Origin: Cryptomeria japonica
Lineage: Eukaryota; Streptophyta; Pinopsida; Cupressales; Cupressaceae
Length of the DNA: 64,000 bases
Assembly: GCF_030272615.1 (NCBI RefSeq)
Contig: NC_081409.1
Coordinates: 241,078,332 to 241,142,331, forward strand
Direction of reading: 5' to 3'
Under the pieces are notes generated by a model that saw nothing but the letters and a program-made list of their open reading frames with translations, searched no databases and was not told where the DNA came from. Numbering within the stretch: position 1 is the first letter of the stretch; each line of letters opens with the position of its first letter. Both the position numbers and the translations under genes were made by a program. Of the stretch, positions 24,107 through 35,811 are shown piece after piece.

Positions 24107-25739
24107 TTGATCGACGCTACCAGACACCTACCAAAGAACTTGTCCATTTCAGAGGACAATCGGAGGGAGACGACCGAAGGTGACGGTACGGCCGACAGTG
24201 CCGGGGGAGCACAAGGGTACCGTACGGGAGGCAATTTGTTCGGTTCGGGGTCAACAACCTTCTCCGGAGGACCCACGAGTGGAGGGTCAGGTGCAAGAGG
24301 CAGAGGCGGAGGATCACTAGGTACAAGCACACAAGGCACCGGAGGAGTGAGACCCAGCAGTGCGATGGCAAGTAAGCAGAAGCTGCCGAAGTTCAACGGC
24401 GATGGGAAGGAAGATCCCGTCCGCCATTGCCGCACTTGCGAAACCATATGGTTAGCGAACGGTGTTACCGACCACGAGGAATGGGTAACACAATTTCCAG
24501 CAACATTAAGGGGAGTGGCCATCGACTAGTACTCCGATACGGATAAGAACAAAGTCGGCGCATGGCCCAACCTGAAGAAGGTGTTCAAGATAGAGTTTCG
24601 CCTCCTCAGAGACGACAATGAAATAGTAGCCGAAATCTATGGCACAAAGCAAAACAAGAACGAGACGGTCCGAGCCTATAGTTGGCGACTCAAGGAACTG
24701 TTGGGGAAAATGGAGAGTCAACCAGCGGATGGTTTGAAAAAGAGATGGTTCGTGGAGGGACTGAAACACTCCCTCTGGAGGAAGATGAAAATTGTTCCAC
24801 TAACCTCGTACGAAGATGCATATAATAGAGCGATGGATCTCGAGAGCGAGACCAAGACATCCAAGAAGAAAAAGAAGGAGGATAGCTCGTCTGAGGATGA
24901 TGACTCTTCCGAGGGAAGCAACAGTGATGGCGAGTCCGGCAAAAAGGTGCAAGCCTTGCAGATGGACATGCTGAGGATGATGAAAGAGCTGAAGGTTATG
25001 AAGGGAGGTCCAAGCAAGACTGACGAAGGGGAGCTTTGGTGCATGGATTGTAAGACGAACGGCCACACGAAGGCTCCTGCCCAAAGAAAGCCTATTGTGA
25101 TATATGCCAGTTGATGGGGCATCCCACCAGGGAATGCCCGTACAACATGAAAACTCGAAACCAACAAGTATTGCTTACGCAGGAACAAACAACTACGTCG
25201 GGTGGTACCGGCAGCTCCCAGGCGAACAACAATGCAACATCGGGAGGCTACCGAGATAACCAGTGGGGAGAACGAAACAACAATAATAACAATACAAGGA
25301 GCCGGATCCAGTACGACTCCAAAGGTCGACCAATGATACAATGCAGAGCGTGCAGCCAGTGGGGGCACTTCGCTTGAGACTGCCCGAAGGGAGAGGCCAC
25401 ACAATATTTGTGCAAATGGTGCGGACCGGGAGACCACGAAGACGCCACCTGCCTGAAGTCCGGCGTCAACTTGCTCAATATCGAGGAAACCAAGGAAGAG
25501 GAAGTGCTGGCCGTAACCCGCGCCCAAGCCAGACAAGCAATGCGCCCAGACCTAGAGATGGAGAAGCGAAGGGTACGGGAAGAAATTGAGAAAGAGATAC
25601 GAGAAAGGGCGAAGGCGAAGGATACGATAGGTACTTCAAGCCAACCGGAGGCGGAGGAGGCTATACTAAATCAAATTTTAAAACTGGAGGTGCTTGTGAA
25701 GGGTACACGACCTCCTCCAGACGATGCCTCAATTACGAA
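24107..25739 (+). pseudogene. Gypsy-type gag with four CCHC knuckles, broken
   Basis: A Gly/Ser-rich N-terminal part precedes the gag core (MASKQKLPKFNGDGKEDPV... then WVTQFPATLRGVA). A single TAG at 24527-24529 interrupts it and the same frame resumes (YSDTDKNKVGAWPNLKKVF). A Lys-rich and acidic Ser/Glu/Asp linker (about 24855-24945) and a helical stretch follow. The four knuckles are CMDC...GHTK (damaged by a one-base frameshift near 25070), CDICQLMGHPTREC, CRACSQWGHFA interrupted by TGA at 25375, and CKWCGPGDHEDATC. Four knuckles in a row is more than the usual one or two. The role would be capsid formation and RNA packaging. Two stops and at least one frameshift make it non-functional here. 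Confidence 0.85.
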
Positions 25740-26230
25740 CGGCGTTGCTGAATAATCTCTCCCAACCACGCACCAATACCAACCACTGCACAGATGTTCC
25801 TGGGCGGTCTGCAATAGACCCCATGCTGCTGGCAGTTAACACTGGAAGGAACCCGACCATTGTGGAGATGGGTATCCTTGGCACCATTCTAACTGATACC
25901 ATCGTCGATGGTGGATCAGGAGTGAATGTTCTTCCAGAAGAAACTTGGCAGAAGCTGGGGAAGCCGATGCTGTGGCCATCTACATTCAATCTGCTGGGAG
26001 CAGATCAACATGGAGTCAAATCCATTGGGACACTGATGGGCCAGCAAGTTACCATCGGGACGCAACCCTTCATATTGGACTTCGTGGTAATCCCACTAAA
26101 GAAAAAAGGGTATGATGCAATCTTAGGGAGAGGGTGGCTGGTGGCAGCCAAGGCCACCCACAACTGGAAGAAGAACACTCTGTCTATGGAGAATGGAGGA
26201 AGGAAGTTTATCATAGACCTTGGGACGTAG
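25724..26230 (+). pseudogene. Retropepsin-like protease domain
   Basis: A 168-codon open frame that overlaps the end of the gag frame by a few bases in another frame. The active-site region is TIVDGGSGVNVLPEETW, the DGGSG variant seen in some plant Gypsy proteases, and the C-terminal conserved motif is AILGRGWL. Upstream sequence DPMLLAVNTGRNP is the usual domain start. It would cleave gag; the frame is open but it is cut off from gag by stops. Confidence 0.8.
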
Positions 26231-26398
26231 TTGGTTAGTGAGGAACTGGCATCATCTTCGGAATCGGAGGCTGAAGGAGAAGGCGACTTGGGGGACGAAG
26301 GACGAGGCTGCAGGGAGCCCAACGACGAAGGGATTCTCAAACTAGGAGAGTGCTCCGAGGATGAGACGGGGTCATTGAACAAGCTCTTCCACTGGTAG

Positions 26399-26640
26399 AT
26401 GAAGGATTACGAAATGTTCCAGAGCTACAGGCTCGAAGTAGAGGAACCAAAGCAAGTAACAGAGGAGGTGTACCTGCCGGAATACAGAGAATATTGGAAG
26501 GGAGATGCCCCAACCCTCGGTGACGTAGATAATCCCAAGATCATTCGTGTCGGCAACGATTGGAACCCTGTGTGGAAGGCCGCAGCCTTCAAAATCTTTA
26601 TTCTTCTTCTTCTTATGTACAAGAAGGAGACCATGGTTCC
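26399..26640 (+). pseudogene. Linker leading toward a lost reverse transcriptase
   Basis: The frame reads DYEMFQSYRLEVEEP then YWKGDAPTLGDVDNPKIIRVG and stops resembling a retroelement polyprotein after KAAAFKIF (about 26600). In complete relatives the catalytic reverse transcriptase domain follows this point. Here the frame passes into Gly/Arg/Asp-rich repeat translation. This marks the deletion or replacement boundary. Confidence 0.55.
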
Positions 26641-26734
26641 TGTAGAATTTATGGTTCCAGGTCTTCGGATGACCATTGAAAATAGACTTGCCATCAACGG
26701 GTCCAAATGGAAACCCTACCACAAGAAGCGCGCA

Positions 26735-26925
26735 GGGGACCCGAGCGGCCGGAAGGACACCCGAGAGTCCGGAGGGGGACCCGAGAGGATGGAAGGGGAC
26801 TTGAGAGGCCAGGCAGGCGACTCGAGAGGCATGGGACCAAAGCGGGAGACTCTCGGGCGAAGAAAACCGAGAAGGATGAAGGGTGATCCCAGAGGCATGG
26901 GACTCGAGCTGAAGACTCTCGACAA
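26735..26925 (+). repeat. Degenerate GGGACCCGAGAGG-type minisatellite
   Basis: Repeated words of the kind GGGGACYYGAGAGG and GGCATGGGACC recur about every 25-35 bases, which gives the frame here its Gly-Asp-Arg-Arg look. The open frame is a consequence of the repeats. Confidence 0.6.
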
Positions 26926-26959
26926 TTAGATTAGGAAAAAAAAAAAAAGTGGTGGTGGG

Positions 26960-27230
26960 ACCACTGTGCGGTGGAACCACTGTGCAGTGGGACACCGTAC
27001 GGTGGACCACCGTCGACGGAGGTCACTGGCCTCAGAGGGTGTTCATCTACCGTATGGCCACTACCGTATGCCAAACAACATCCACCGTACGACCTTCCCA
27101 GACACCATACGAGAGACCAATCATCGTACGACACCAAGCTTCGGGTGACCCCAGTCGTCGTACGGCTCAGCCATCGTATGGGTTCACTCCATCGTCCGAC
27201 AAATAACCTCTGTACGGGCTCGGGACATTA
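26960..27230. repeat. Cluster of CCGTACGG-like palindromes
   Basis: About twelve copies of CCGTACGG, CCGTATGG, TCGTACGA and similar 8-bp near-palindromes, spaced 10-35 bases, inside the internal part of the gag-only element. They are mixed with GGACCACCGT repeats. No coding function seen. Confidence 0.7.
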
Positions 27231-27263
27231 CAATCCATAGGCCTGAAGGAGCACGGTGGCAAC

Positions 27264-27390
27264 AGTTTAAAAGAGGGTGAAAGGGAAAATACCATGGCAC
27301 GATAGCAGTTTAAAAGAGGGTGAAAGGGAAAATACCATGGCACGACAGCGGTTTAAAAGAGGGTGAAAGGGAAAATACCATGGCACAACA
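27264..27390 (+). repeat. Three tandem copies of a 43-44-bp unit
   Basis: The unit begins AGTTTAAAAGAGGGTGAAAG and ends ATACCATGGCACGA. Copies start near 27264, 27307 and 27350 and are almost identical, so the expansion is younger than the element's other decay. Confidence 0.9.
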
Positions 27391-27834
27391 GGGATAAACA
27401 GTGGTGCTGGCACGTGAAAAAAAAACAAAAACAAAAACGACGACCAGATTTAAAATCATTCGATGGAGCCAGGACACTGAAAAATTAGAGTGGAGAAGCA
27501 GGTTTTTGGCATCTTAAAATATTACAAAACTGATGTGCGCTGCCCCAGGCCCCCAGTTTATTTTTGAGGTACAATACACTTTTGAGTTGGGCGAAGGCAT
27601 CAGAGAAGTCACGGTAAGTGTTGGGGTTGTTCCGTACTGTGAGAAAGAAGCCTGAAGCTAAGCATTGGTTGGGAAGCCATAAGCCATAGAGGGAGGCGGA
27701 TTTGGAGGTTGCGAACAAACAAAGTTTGAAGGAAGGCATTGCAAGAACGCGAAGTCGTACGGCACAAGGGAGTTATTCAGTTCAGTTATCAGCCGTTGGG
27801 AGTGTGATGGAGGATTTGAGGTGTGTGCTAGCCT

Positions 27835-28080
27835 TTGTGCCAAAAGGTTGTGGCCACTTCCAGGCATGAATGGTACGCTTTGAGGAACTTGGAGTATGTC
27901 TCGGTTGGACCTGAGGTTGCCTTGGTGGATGCACAGAGGGCTCGGGGGGAGCTGACCACCAGGTTGGAGGCAGTAGTAGTGGGAGACTCAGCTCAGCGTA
28001 CACAGGTCTTGGATGCCGAGAGGGCAGCACGAGTGGCTATCGAGGACAAATTGGGTAGGGAGACAATATCCTTTGAGTAG
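27835..28080 (+). pseudogene. Coiled-coil-like ORF near the 3' LTR, unknown
   Basis: Reads LEYVSVGPEVALVDAQRA then ARGELTTRLEAVV and VLDAERAARVAIEDKL, a heptad-rich helical segment, and stops at TAG (28078). No family recognised. It lies between the repetitive internal region and the 3' LTR. It could be a captured fragment or the end of an extra ORF. Downstream to 28353 nothing else is coding. Confidence 0.4.
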
Positions 28081-28353
28081 CAGTTGGTGGAGGCTGAGAC
28101 TAAAAAGCCTGTTTTGCACAGAAGGACTGTGATGTCAAGAAAAATAAATAAAAGAACTTCTTGCGGAAGCAATAATGGTGACATCCACACTTGAGCATCG
28201 GATGGTAGTAGAAAAGGCTTTTCAGGCGAGGATGTAGTAGGTGTATGAGTTCCACACTCGACTAGCGTTAGCAGTTCCTGCAGTTCTCTAACTTGGTTTT
28301 GCTTAATGTCATCTCTATTTTGTATTAAGTCGTCCGGAGACGACTTCTTTTCT

Positions 28354-28365
28354 TGGGGGGGATGA
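28354..28365 (+). other. Polypurine tract
   Basis: TTGGGGGGGATGA immediately before the 3' LTR start (TGTTGCCGG at 28366). It is the expected plus-strand primer and confirms the element's direction. Confidence 0.8.
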
Positions 28366-28685
28366 TGTTGCCGGAAATAATCATAATGTCATGTTGTCGT
28401 ATAATGTTTATGTTGTCGTCGGTAATAATGAGTTACGACAGTAAGTTAGTTAGTCGTCCTGAAGGGCAGTTGGACGCAACGGTTGGTCGCACCCCTTCGG
28501 GTATTATATATTGCATACCTTTCCTTTGTAGTGGCATCATCATAGTCGTATCTGGGTGTAATGTTATAAGCACTTGATGTACATGGAGTGTTGAATCAAT
28601 ACAGAAACTGGTTCTTTAATACATTTCAATTATGTTCTGTGCATTTACTTCCTGCGTTTAATCGTTTACCTGTATGTGGCAAACA
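28366..28685 (+). repeat. 3' LTR of the gag-only element (320 bp)
   Basis: Same ends as the 5' LTR, with about 13 substitutions and one 3-base insertion. After the canonical CAAACA end, eight more bases (TTTGGCCA) precede the GTGTC duplication. The first six of those equal the bases that follow the 5' LTR. Confidence 0.92.
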
Positions 28686-28698
28686 TTTGGCCAGTGTC

Positions 28699-30355
28699 AA
28701 GCATTTTTATTTTATTTTTTGGTTCGCCATATTTAGCACTGGGTGAGTCATGTTATGTTTATCCTTTCACATAGTTTCATCCTCCATTCACTAAATAAGG
28801 AGATGAACCTCTTTGTAACTAGAATCCTAATAACTAATAGAATACTAATATTTTGTGTTCTTTTGGCTTTACAACAGTGTTCCTGATCTTTCATAGATGG
28901 CAACTAGTGACCTCACAATGCATGCCATGTGGCTTGTAAATGGTGATGGCGGGGTCCCTTTGTATCTGGTGCCTATATGGATGAGTGATTACTTTTCCAC
29001 CACTTTGTCTGCTCGAATAACTGAAGGGTGCTCGACTCGACCTCATTAGTGGTACTTGAAAATCTCCTAGTTGCTCATTTTTGGCATGTGCAACTTTCAT
29101 GGTGTCATGCGCTCAATTGTGCAATCATTAGGATATCTACATGGATGACCAAGGTTGTCCCAATGCTCAAACTTATCAAATGCCCAAGTATTACTATTCA
29201 AAATATTAGTAAAAACCATTTATGGGGTTTTTACTATAAATGATGGATGTGATGGTTTCTCTAGCTGTTTGTGGGTTGCTGGCTACCTTTTCTCTACAAA
29301 TGCATTCTTTGGGCTCCCCTTTGCATGTAAGTGGCTTCATTGTAGGTGGTTGGATCTTGCAAGCATTTATTTTGCCATGCCCTAGTTTGAATTTCTAAGA
29401 GGTTTCTCTCTTTGACCAGGCATGCAGTGAAGAATTCATGACTTTTGGTGCTTTATTCCATCCCTTGATGTGATGGTACTTGGTGGCAATCACATAGTGG
29501 TTGTCTGTCATGCTGCATATATTTTGAGCTAGGTGTAAGGCTACTACAAGGGTTTTGGATTGATCAAGTAACTTTTCTTGGCCTAGTGTCACATTTATTG
29601 TAGGATGGGAGGCTAGACATGGTGCTAGTTATTTCTTACATGGTACTTGGACTTCACCATGTTGCTGGCCCATTTTCCTTCCTTGGCAGTTATGAGGGGA
29701 TGGCCTCTCTTGCTCATTGAACAAGTTTTGGTGATCTAGGCAGATTATATTTTTTTGATGGTGATGTCCTTTGTGCTTGCAAGTGTGTGATGTTTATGTG
29801 GTGAATGTGGTGTTGATTAGACGTAATTGAACTCCCTACACACATCCATAAGTTGTCGAGAACAACGCAGAAGATTCACATAAGATTATATTTATGCAAA
29901 TTTGCAAAGATGACTTGTTGGTTATTGATTTGGTTGCAAAGTAGATATAGAGAGAGATTGCAAGATGTTTGCTGTGCCTTGTAATAGATTAAGGACCTAT
30001 CTGAATTTAATAACCTGGATAAAATCAATCCCATTGGTTTTTTTTTTGTTTTTTGTTTTATACCTCAAAGGAAAAATTTTAATGCATAGTTTGCTTCTAT
30101 TTGGGTGTCTCCATGACTAGTAGATAGGCTTTTAGGAATCTTGATGATTCCCTTGATTGTATTTGCTGGTTTGAGCACTGTATTTGACTAGTTAATTAAC
30201 CAGATGGCTGTAAAATCCTTGCAAAGCTTTTGCAAGGCACCGTTTCAAAGTAATACAATAAACATGTGTTTATTCATGGATTATTAAGGTAGACCCAAAT
30301 CTTTGCTCTATGATCTCATTTGTTTTTCAACTTGTATGCATAAAGCCTAGCTCAT
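28699..30355. other. Intron sequence, nothing recognised
   Basis: AT-rich non-coding DNA between the gag-only element and unit J. Short open frames on both strands have no family signal. The last five bases before unit J (30356-30360, GTATG) are its target duplication. Confidence 0.5.
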
Positions 30356-33300
30356 GTATGTGTTGACGAGGGAAATAAAACTGCTACTCTTTTGGTCAAT
30401 ACAATACAATAGAATGTCGAATATCCTATCCTCTGTAATGTTCGCTTTTCCACTCTAGTTTGTTTTGGGGACCATTAGCCTATCCCGGAGATCCATGGGC
30501 CAGTCGAAAGGAGAAATTAGGGTTTCCTACCTCTGGGAGGACGTTTCTGCATTTTCAAAGGCTTGCATGTTGGAATTTGTCAGTTTGGGTTTTGGATTCC
30601 TTTTGGATTTTCAGAAAGCTTCGTAGTGAGGGTACATGCATAGCAAGTTCTGGAGTTTGATTTACTTAGTATTTTTAGTAAGTGGAGGTAGAAGTAGTTG
30701 AGTTATCTAGGTTTTTTTGTGAGCTCTTCGATGGTATAACATGCAAACCAATCTGAGGACCTTTTCGGGACTTACTATTTTGAGTTAGTTTGGCAGCTGC
30801 TCAGAATGTGGTAAAATCACTTTGGAAATACTTACTATTTAGCAGTATGCTATTTATAGTAAGTACTATTTTTGGCAGGGGGGTTCTGCAGCTCAACTTA
30901 GTGGCTATTTCTGGCAGGATCCTGTGTTCACTCAGATGACTATTTTTAGCAATTCAGTTCAGAGCTCCAACTCAGTTCAGTTTTGGTAATTTCGAGCATT
31001 TCAGTCCCCGGCTCAATTTGGCAATAATCATTATTTGAGAAGGTATTTTTAATATATTAATACCTTAGGCATAAGGTTTTATTATTTAATTATTTTATGG
31101 ATGGACGACTTAGGAAAAAGGAGAAAATAATAATTTTATCCTAAGTCTACTTAGGCGAATTATTTCACCCTCTTGTTGGATGCCAAAATACAATGCATCA
31201 CATTTTGGAAATATTTAGCGGGACTTAAGCTTATGGATTGAATAATTTTGACGCCACTATGGAGAAATAAGGGGGTTGAATTAAAAGATAAATGTATTTT
31301 ACATTTTTGCCTTCACTGGAGTTGGACGCCCACCTTGGGAATGGACTTATGTTTTATTTAAAAAAATTATTAAGTGGTTTTTGGCGCCCATTCATGTGAT
31401 GGAATATCATTTCATTTGGAAATGAATTTGAAGTGAATTTGGGGGAGATTTGTTCTATAAATACAGGGCGTGGGGCTTCATTTTGGTATCTCGGAACATT
31501 TTACACCATTATGCTGTCGGATTGACTCCAGACAATCTTCGAGGGTGAATACCTCCTAGGGTTTTTGACAGACTTGAGTGTGAGACATCACTCCTAGCTG
31601 TGATTGGATCTTCTGAACGTGTGGTTCGTTTTGTGTGGGCATTGATTTGTGTGGAAGTTGTTATTGGGGCGATTTCTACCTTAGAAAGGCGAGATTTTTC
31701 AGTGTGGTGTGGATTTCAGTGTTGCTGGTTTTTGGTGTGGCTGAAGCAAAGATTCTATCGTATCTCCTTGCCTGTGCAATTGATTATTCTAGGTAATAGC
31801 TCATTGGAAGCGTATCTGGAGGGCGATCATTCTTCTACCTTGGCGTTTCTTTTGGTATGCTTGCTGATTTTTGGTTGCAAATCGTATTTCTGCTGCTGGC
31901 CGTACCATTCTTGGGCTGCCTTGGGTTGCGTGCTGGTTGTTTGTGGTGTTTGCAGTGCAGGTTTGGAGTTCTTGTTGCATCGCCTCGGTTGTAGTTTTCA
32001 TTTGCTTCTGTTTTCATGTCATTCCGAGTTGTTTTGGGTGAGTTATGAGTACAATTTGAATTGATGACCAAGATTTAACCCATCCAATGGCTGTGATTTG
32101 TCCCCTAGAAGCCTTGACAACTTTAGTCCATACCTAGTAATTATCATAACTTCCCAGCTGCCTCTTTTAACCACTTCTTCAACTACTTGCAACTGTTCTC
32201 AATTAATTTTTGTAGATCAGGTAGTTGAGAAATAACTAACGTGTGTCCCCGTTTTGCTTTGAATTACACTAATGGGGCCCACAGATAATCATTTTACATT
32301 GAGGCAATTCTATTTTTACAAACTGATTTTTTTTTTTTTGCATGCTCTTGTGCAGCCTTTTGTGTTCTGTCATTGCGTTTTTCAGTTCTGCTCATAAATG
32401 CCTCCAACTGGCATGAAATTCATCCTCTAGCCTAGTGGGTGTCCTGGATAGTAGCACTCAATCCTAGGCATCTCCAAGTGGTCTCTTTTGTGTTCCTCAT
32501 CCCGCATAAACACATAGGTAAAAATTCAGTCATCATTTTGTTTAGCTAAATGCTGTCATTATTACACCATCAAAGGCTTATCCCTCTCAACATCTTAATC
32601 TTGTTGAACCTCATTTGAAACTATACCCAAAGAGAACGTCAGAGTTTGGCTCAATTTGGAAAAATAAACATTACTTTGACATTAGGGGGAGTCAAACCAA
32701 TGCATTTAAGCACGTGAACTTGATAGAGAGCCCTTGACCGATAAGATCCTCACACTAAGCTTGGTGGTTTTCTCGGCTAAAACAACGTATTTCCCTTTGC
32801 TTCCTTGTTTTGAAATGGGCCAAACTTTATTTAATCGACCAAAATGATTTTTAAGGCAAAAAATCGTACAAAACCCACAATAATTTTTTATGTACAAAAT
32901 TATAAAACCCTCCTAGAATTTTTTAAGGGATTTTTTTTTATCAAGACCCATCAGAAGGAAAAAATTTATTAAAACCCAAAGAATAATTTTTTAAGGATGA
33001 AAAACCCAAATATATATATATATATATATTAAAGAAAATCATAAAAACCCTAGAATAATTTGCACCAAACCCTAATCGCGTTGCAGACATTGCGAGCAGA
33101 GGAAACAAAAACCACAGATACCACACAGAAAAGATGATTGAAGCTCGTAAAAAAAAAGGGTAGAACCGCCACCGTTGTCATGGGAAACACAGACTCAGCA
33201 AAAAAACCCTAGTCTGGATGCGGGAAAGCGAAGCCATCATCACGTAAAAAACTTCAGAAGGTCGAGCAGCCGGAAGTTAAAACGCGTTGCTGTGAAAAAC

Positions 33301-35811
33301 CTGGAAAATGTGTCTGCAGAAACCCAAAAAACCTTCGTAGAAGAAAAGAAAGACTAGAGCCGTTGCAATTTTTTTTCCCTTGTGACCCACAAACCTATTG
33401 TGAATCTGGACACAATGTCGCCACGACCTTCAAGGAAAAGAAAAAAACAAACACTCATGTTTTTTATGATTTAAAAAACCGCGATGATAAACAAAAAGCT
33501 TTCGAATCAAATGCCCACGAACTAGAAGTCGCCTTCACACACAGGCTTCACAGAAAAAGAAATGCGGAATGCTGATAGGCTTCACCTATGAACCTCACTA
33601 AAAACATGGATTGTCAAAACCCTCAAATTTGCAGAGTCGTTTTTTCACTAAAAATGATTAAAAAATTTCTAGAATAAATTCGTGGGAGGAGGCTCACGAA
33701 TTTTTATTAAAAAATTCGCCAAATCTTAAAGAACCGCTTTGATACCATGTTATGGTAAATCGATGTTGTATTAAACAATGGAGACAAAGTCTCCTTAAAT
33801 AGATTTATAAAGACGGTGTTTCTAAATGAAATAATTGTGAACTAAAGCCAGAATAGGAACTACCTAAAGTAAGACAACTAGATGACCATTAAAGAAACAA
33901 AACATTATACTAACAAGAGCAATTCTCGTGAACACAAAAATCATAATTTGAAATTCAATTATTAACTCATTGTGCCTTTTTTGGATCATATTTTAATTGT
34001 GAAGCTGGACATGGATTAATGTAAGAAAATTCATGTACCCACCATCTAAGTCACAAGGTTAAAATTCGAATTCGATAGCCATGAAATTCAGATGAAATTC
34101 GACAAGGGAAAAATTGGAAAAAAAAAACGGGATAAAATTCGCCTTATATAATTTTGTTTATTTTTAAATATATGTATACTTCTTATAAACTATCAAAATA
34201 GCTTAACATTGCTAAATAGATTTGAAGTCATTATAAAAAGATGGCACATTTATAAAATATAAACCATAAGAAACATGTGAAATCATTAAACAAAACATTA
34301 TATTATCATTATATAATTGCTTAACATTATAAATACATTAAACAAAACATTATATTGTCATTATGTAATTGCTTAGCATTGCTTAACACTATATAATTGC
34401 TTAACATTCCTTAACATTATAGATTTGAAGTCATTATATTGTCAGGCAATACTGAATAAGGATTATATGAATACTGATTATGGATTATATGAATACCAAA
34501 ACATTAAACATTAAAAATTGGGGCAAACCAAAACATTATATGAATATTGAATACGGATTATATGAATACCGTAAGGCAAACCAAAACATTAATAATTGAA
34601 GAAGCCTTCCTGAACATGGTTGTTGGCAACGATGGAGGAGGTATGCACGACAGCGACAACAAACACAGAGATAACCCGCCACAAACACAAAGAACCCGCC
34701 ATAGACACGGAGAACCCGCCGTAGACTCAATAATCGCTGCCGCAGACACGTCGTAGACTCGGAAACCCTAAAAAATGCTTTTCAGATTTTTCCTTCAGTA
34801 AAAAAAAATGATGTCCTTGTCCGTAAGAATTAATGATCGAATTTGAACGATTTTTTTATAAATGTTTGAAATTCGATTAAATTTGAACCTCATCCATGAA
34901 AATCGCTGTATTCTGTGACTTAGCCCACCATTATGAAATTGACCAGGTCTGATGCTACAGAAAATTAGAAAACACATCATTGAAGAAGAAACTTATAGAT
35001 AAACAGAGACTCCAATAATTTTGGTGCTCTGTTTCCTTGAATTTATTACCCTTATACTCTCTCAAAATTTTATCCTATAATTCCCAAAGAGTATTTAAGT
35101 CTTCAAATTAGGATTGGGGGGTCGAATATGCCTTTTTGGCATTAAAAAATAATTTAAAAAGTATAAAAAAAACACTTTTTCCACCAAATTCTTGACAGCT
35201 TTTGGGAAAAGGGCCAAATCCTGCCCGGGTTCTTCTGGGTTCGGTAGGGACGAACCCATAGGGCTTGGGCAGGACCCTATCGGATCCAGGAATAACCTAC
35301 CTAGGACTAGGACCCGGGGGGAACTGGACCAAGACCCGGGGGGTCCAAGTAAGGAACCCAGTAACTTAGTTTTTTCTTTCTTTCAAGACTTTGACCTTTC
35401 TCCTTTTTTTAAAGTGCGACTTTGACACTTTTGTCGAGCTTCTTTGAGGCGATAACCAAAGGCTTTGAAGCACACAGACGACCATCTATTCGTTCTCCCA
35501 AATGGGTAGGTTGGACGGGGTTTTTTTTTGGCAATGATAGGAGGCTTGAAACAATGAGATTTCACCCCTTTTCACTTTGCGTTTTGATAAAAAAAATTCG
35601 AACTTTATGTTAGACGCTACGACCACGTTCGACATTTCGATCCTTTATCATATCATGCCTTTTGGTATTTCTGGTGGGTTTAGCAGGTTACTTGGAGGCA
35701 ACTAAAAGCTTGAGTTTGCATACAGATCATCTCTCCTCTCTCTCGCGTAGCAGGCTCGACAGGGGTCCCTGTCACAGAGACGGGGATGGATGTGCATTGC
35801 ACAACAGTATG
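30356..35811 (-). mobile_element. TGTTG...CAACA unit J (30361-35806), exact GTATG duplication
   Basis: Starts TGTTGACGAGGG at 30361 and ends TGCATTGCACAACA at 35806. It is flanked on both sides by GTATG (30356-30360 and 35807-35811). The left 75 bases match the family block, which breaks off at about 30433 where an unrelated LTR-like segment (to about 32053) begins. Family sequence resumes at 32054-32330 (GGCCCACAGATAATC region, as in units F and G). Some 750 bases present in unit F are missing at this junction. U3 to the right is AT-rich with scattered AAATTCG words. No ORF. The exact duplication proves that this 5.4 kb segment integrated as one unit. Confidence 0.85.
30434..32053 (+). mobile_element. 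LTR-like segment inside unit J, plus orientation
   Basis: Bounded approximately by TGTAATGTTCGC and GAGTACA, where family J sequence stops and resumes. It contains a plus-strand TATA box, CTATAAATA at 31455-31463, followed by GGGGCTTCATTTTGG and a leader-like stretch. The open frame 31600-32064 begins in this leader and has no domain. No target duplication is visible and unit J sequence was lost at the junction, so it may be a deletion-associated insertion or a recombinant. It could be a solo LTR. Confidence 0.45.

Larger units (their letters stand above)
22888..28698 (+). mobile_element. LTR retrotransposon with gag and protease only (TR-GAG-like)
   Basis: Plus-strand element with two LTRs (22893-23209 and 28366-28685), primer site, polypurine tract, and a GTGTC duplication at 22888-22892 and 28694-28698. 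It carries a gag with four CCHC-type knuckles and a retropepsin-like domain. Similarity stops where reverse transcriptase should begin (about 26600). RT, RNase H and integrase are absent, replaced by repetitive DNA. This fits the non-autonomous class called TR-GAG, derived from a Gypsy lineage. LTRs differ at roughly 13 positions plus one 3-base indel over about 318 bases (about 4%), so the insertion is millions of years old. It is the only long element here in the same direction as the host gene. Confidence 0.88.

Noticed and set aside
29395-29592. Minus-strand frame thought to be a transposase remnant
   Set aside because: No motif of hAT, Mutator or other transposase families could be pointed to.
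31600-32064. 154-codon plus-strand frame
   Set aside because: Begins just after an LTR-like TATA and leader, lacks any domain, and runs across the junction back into unit J sequence.
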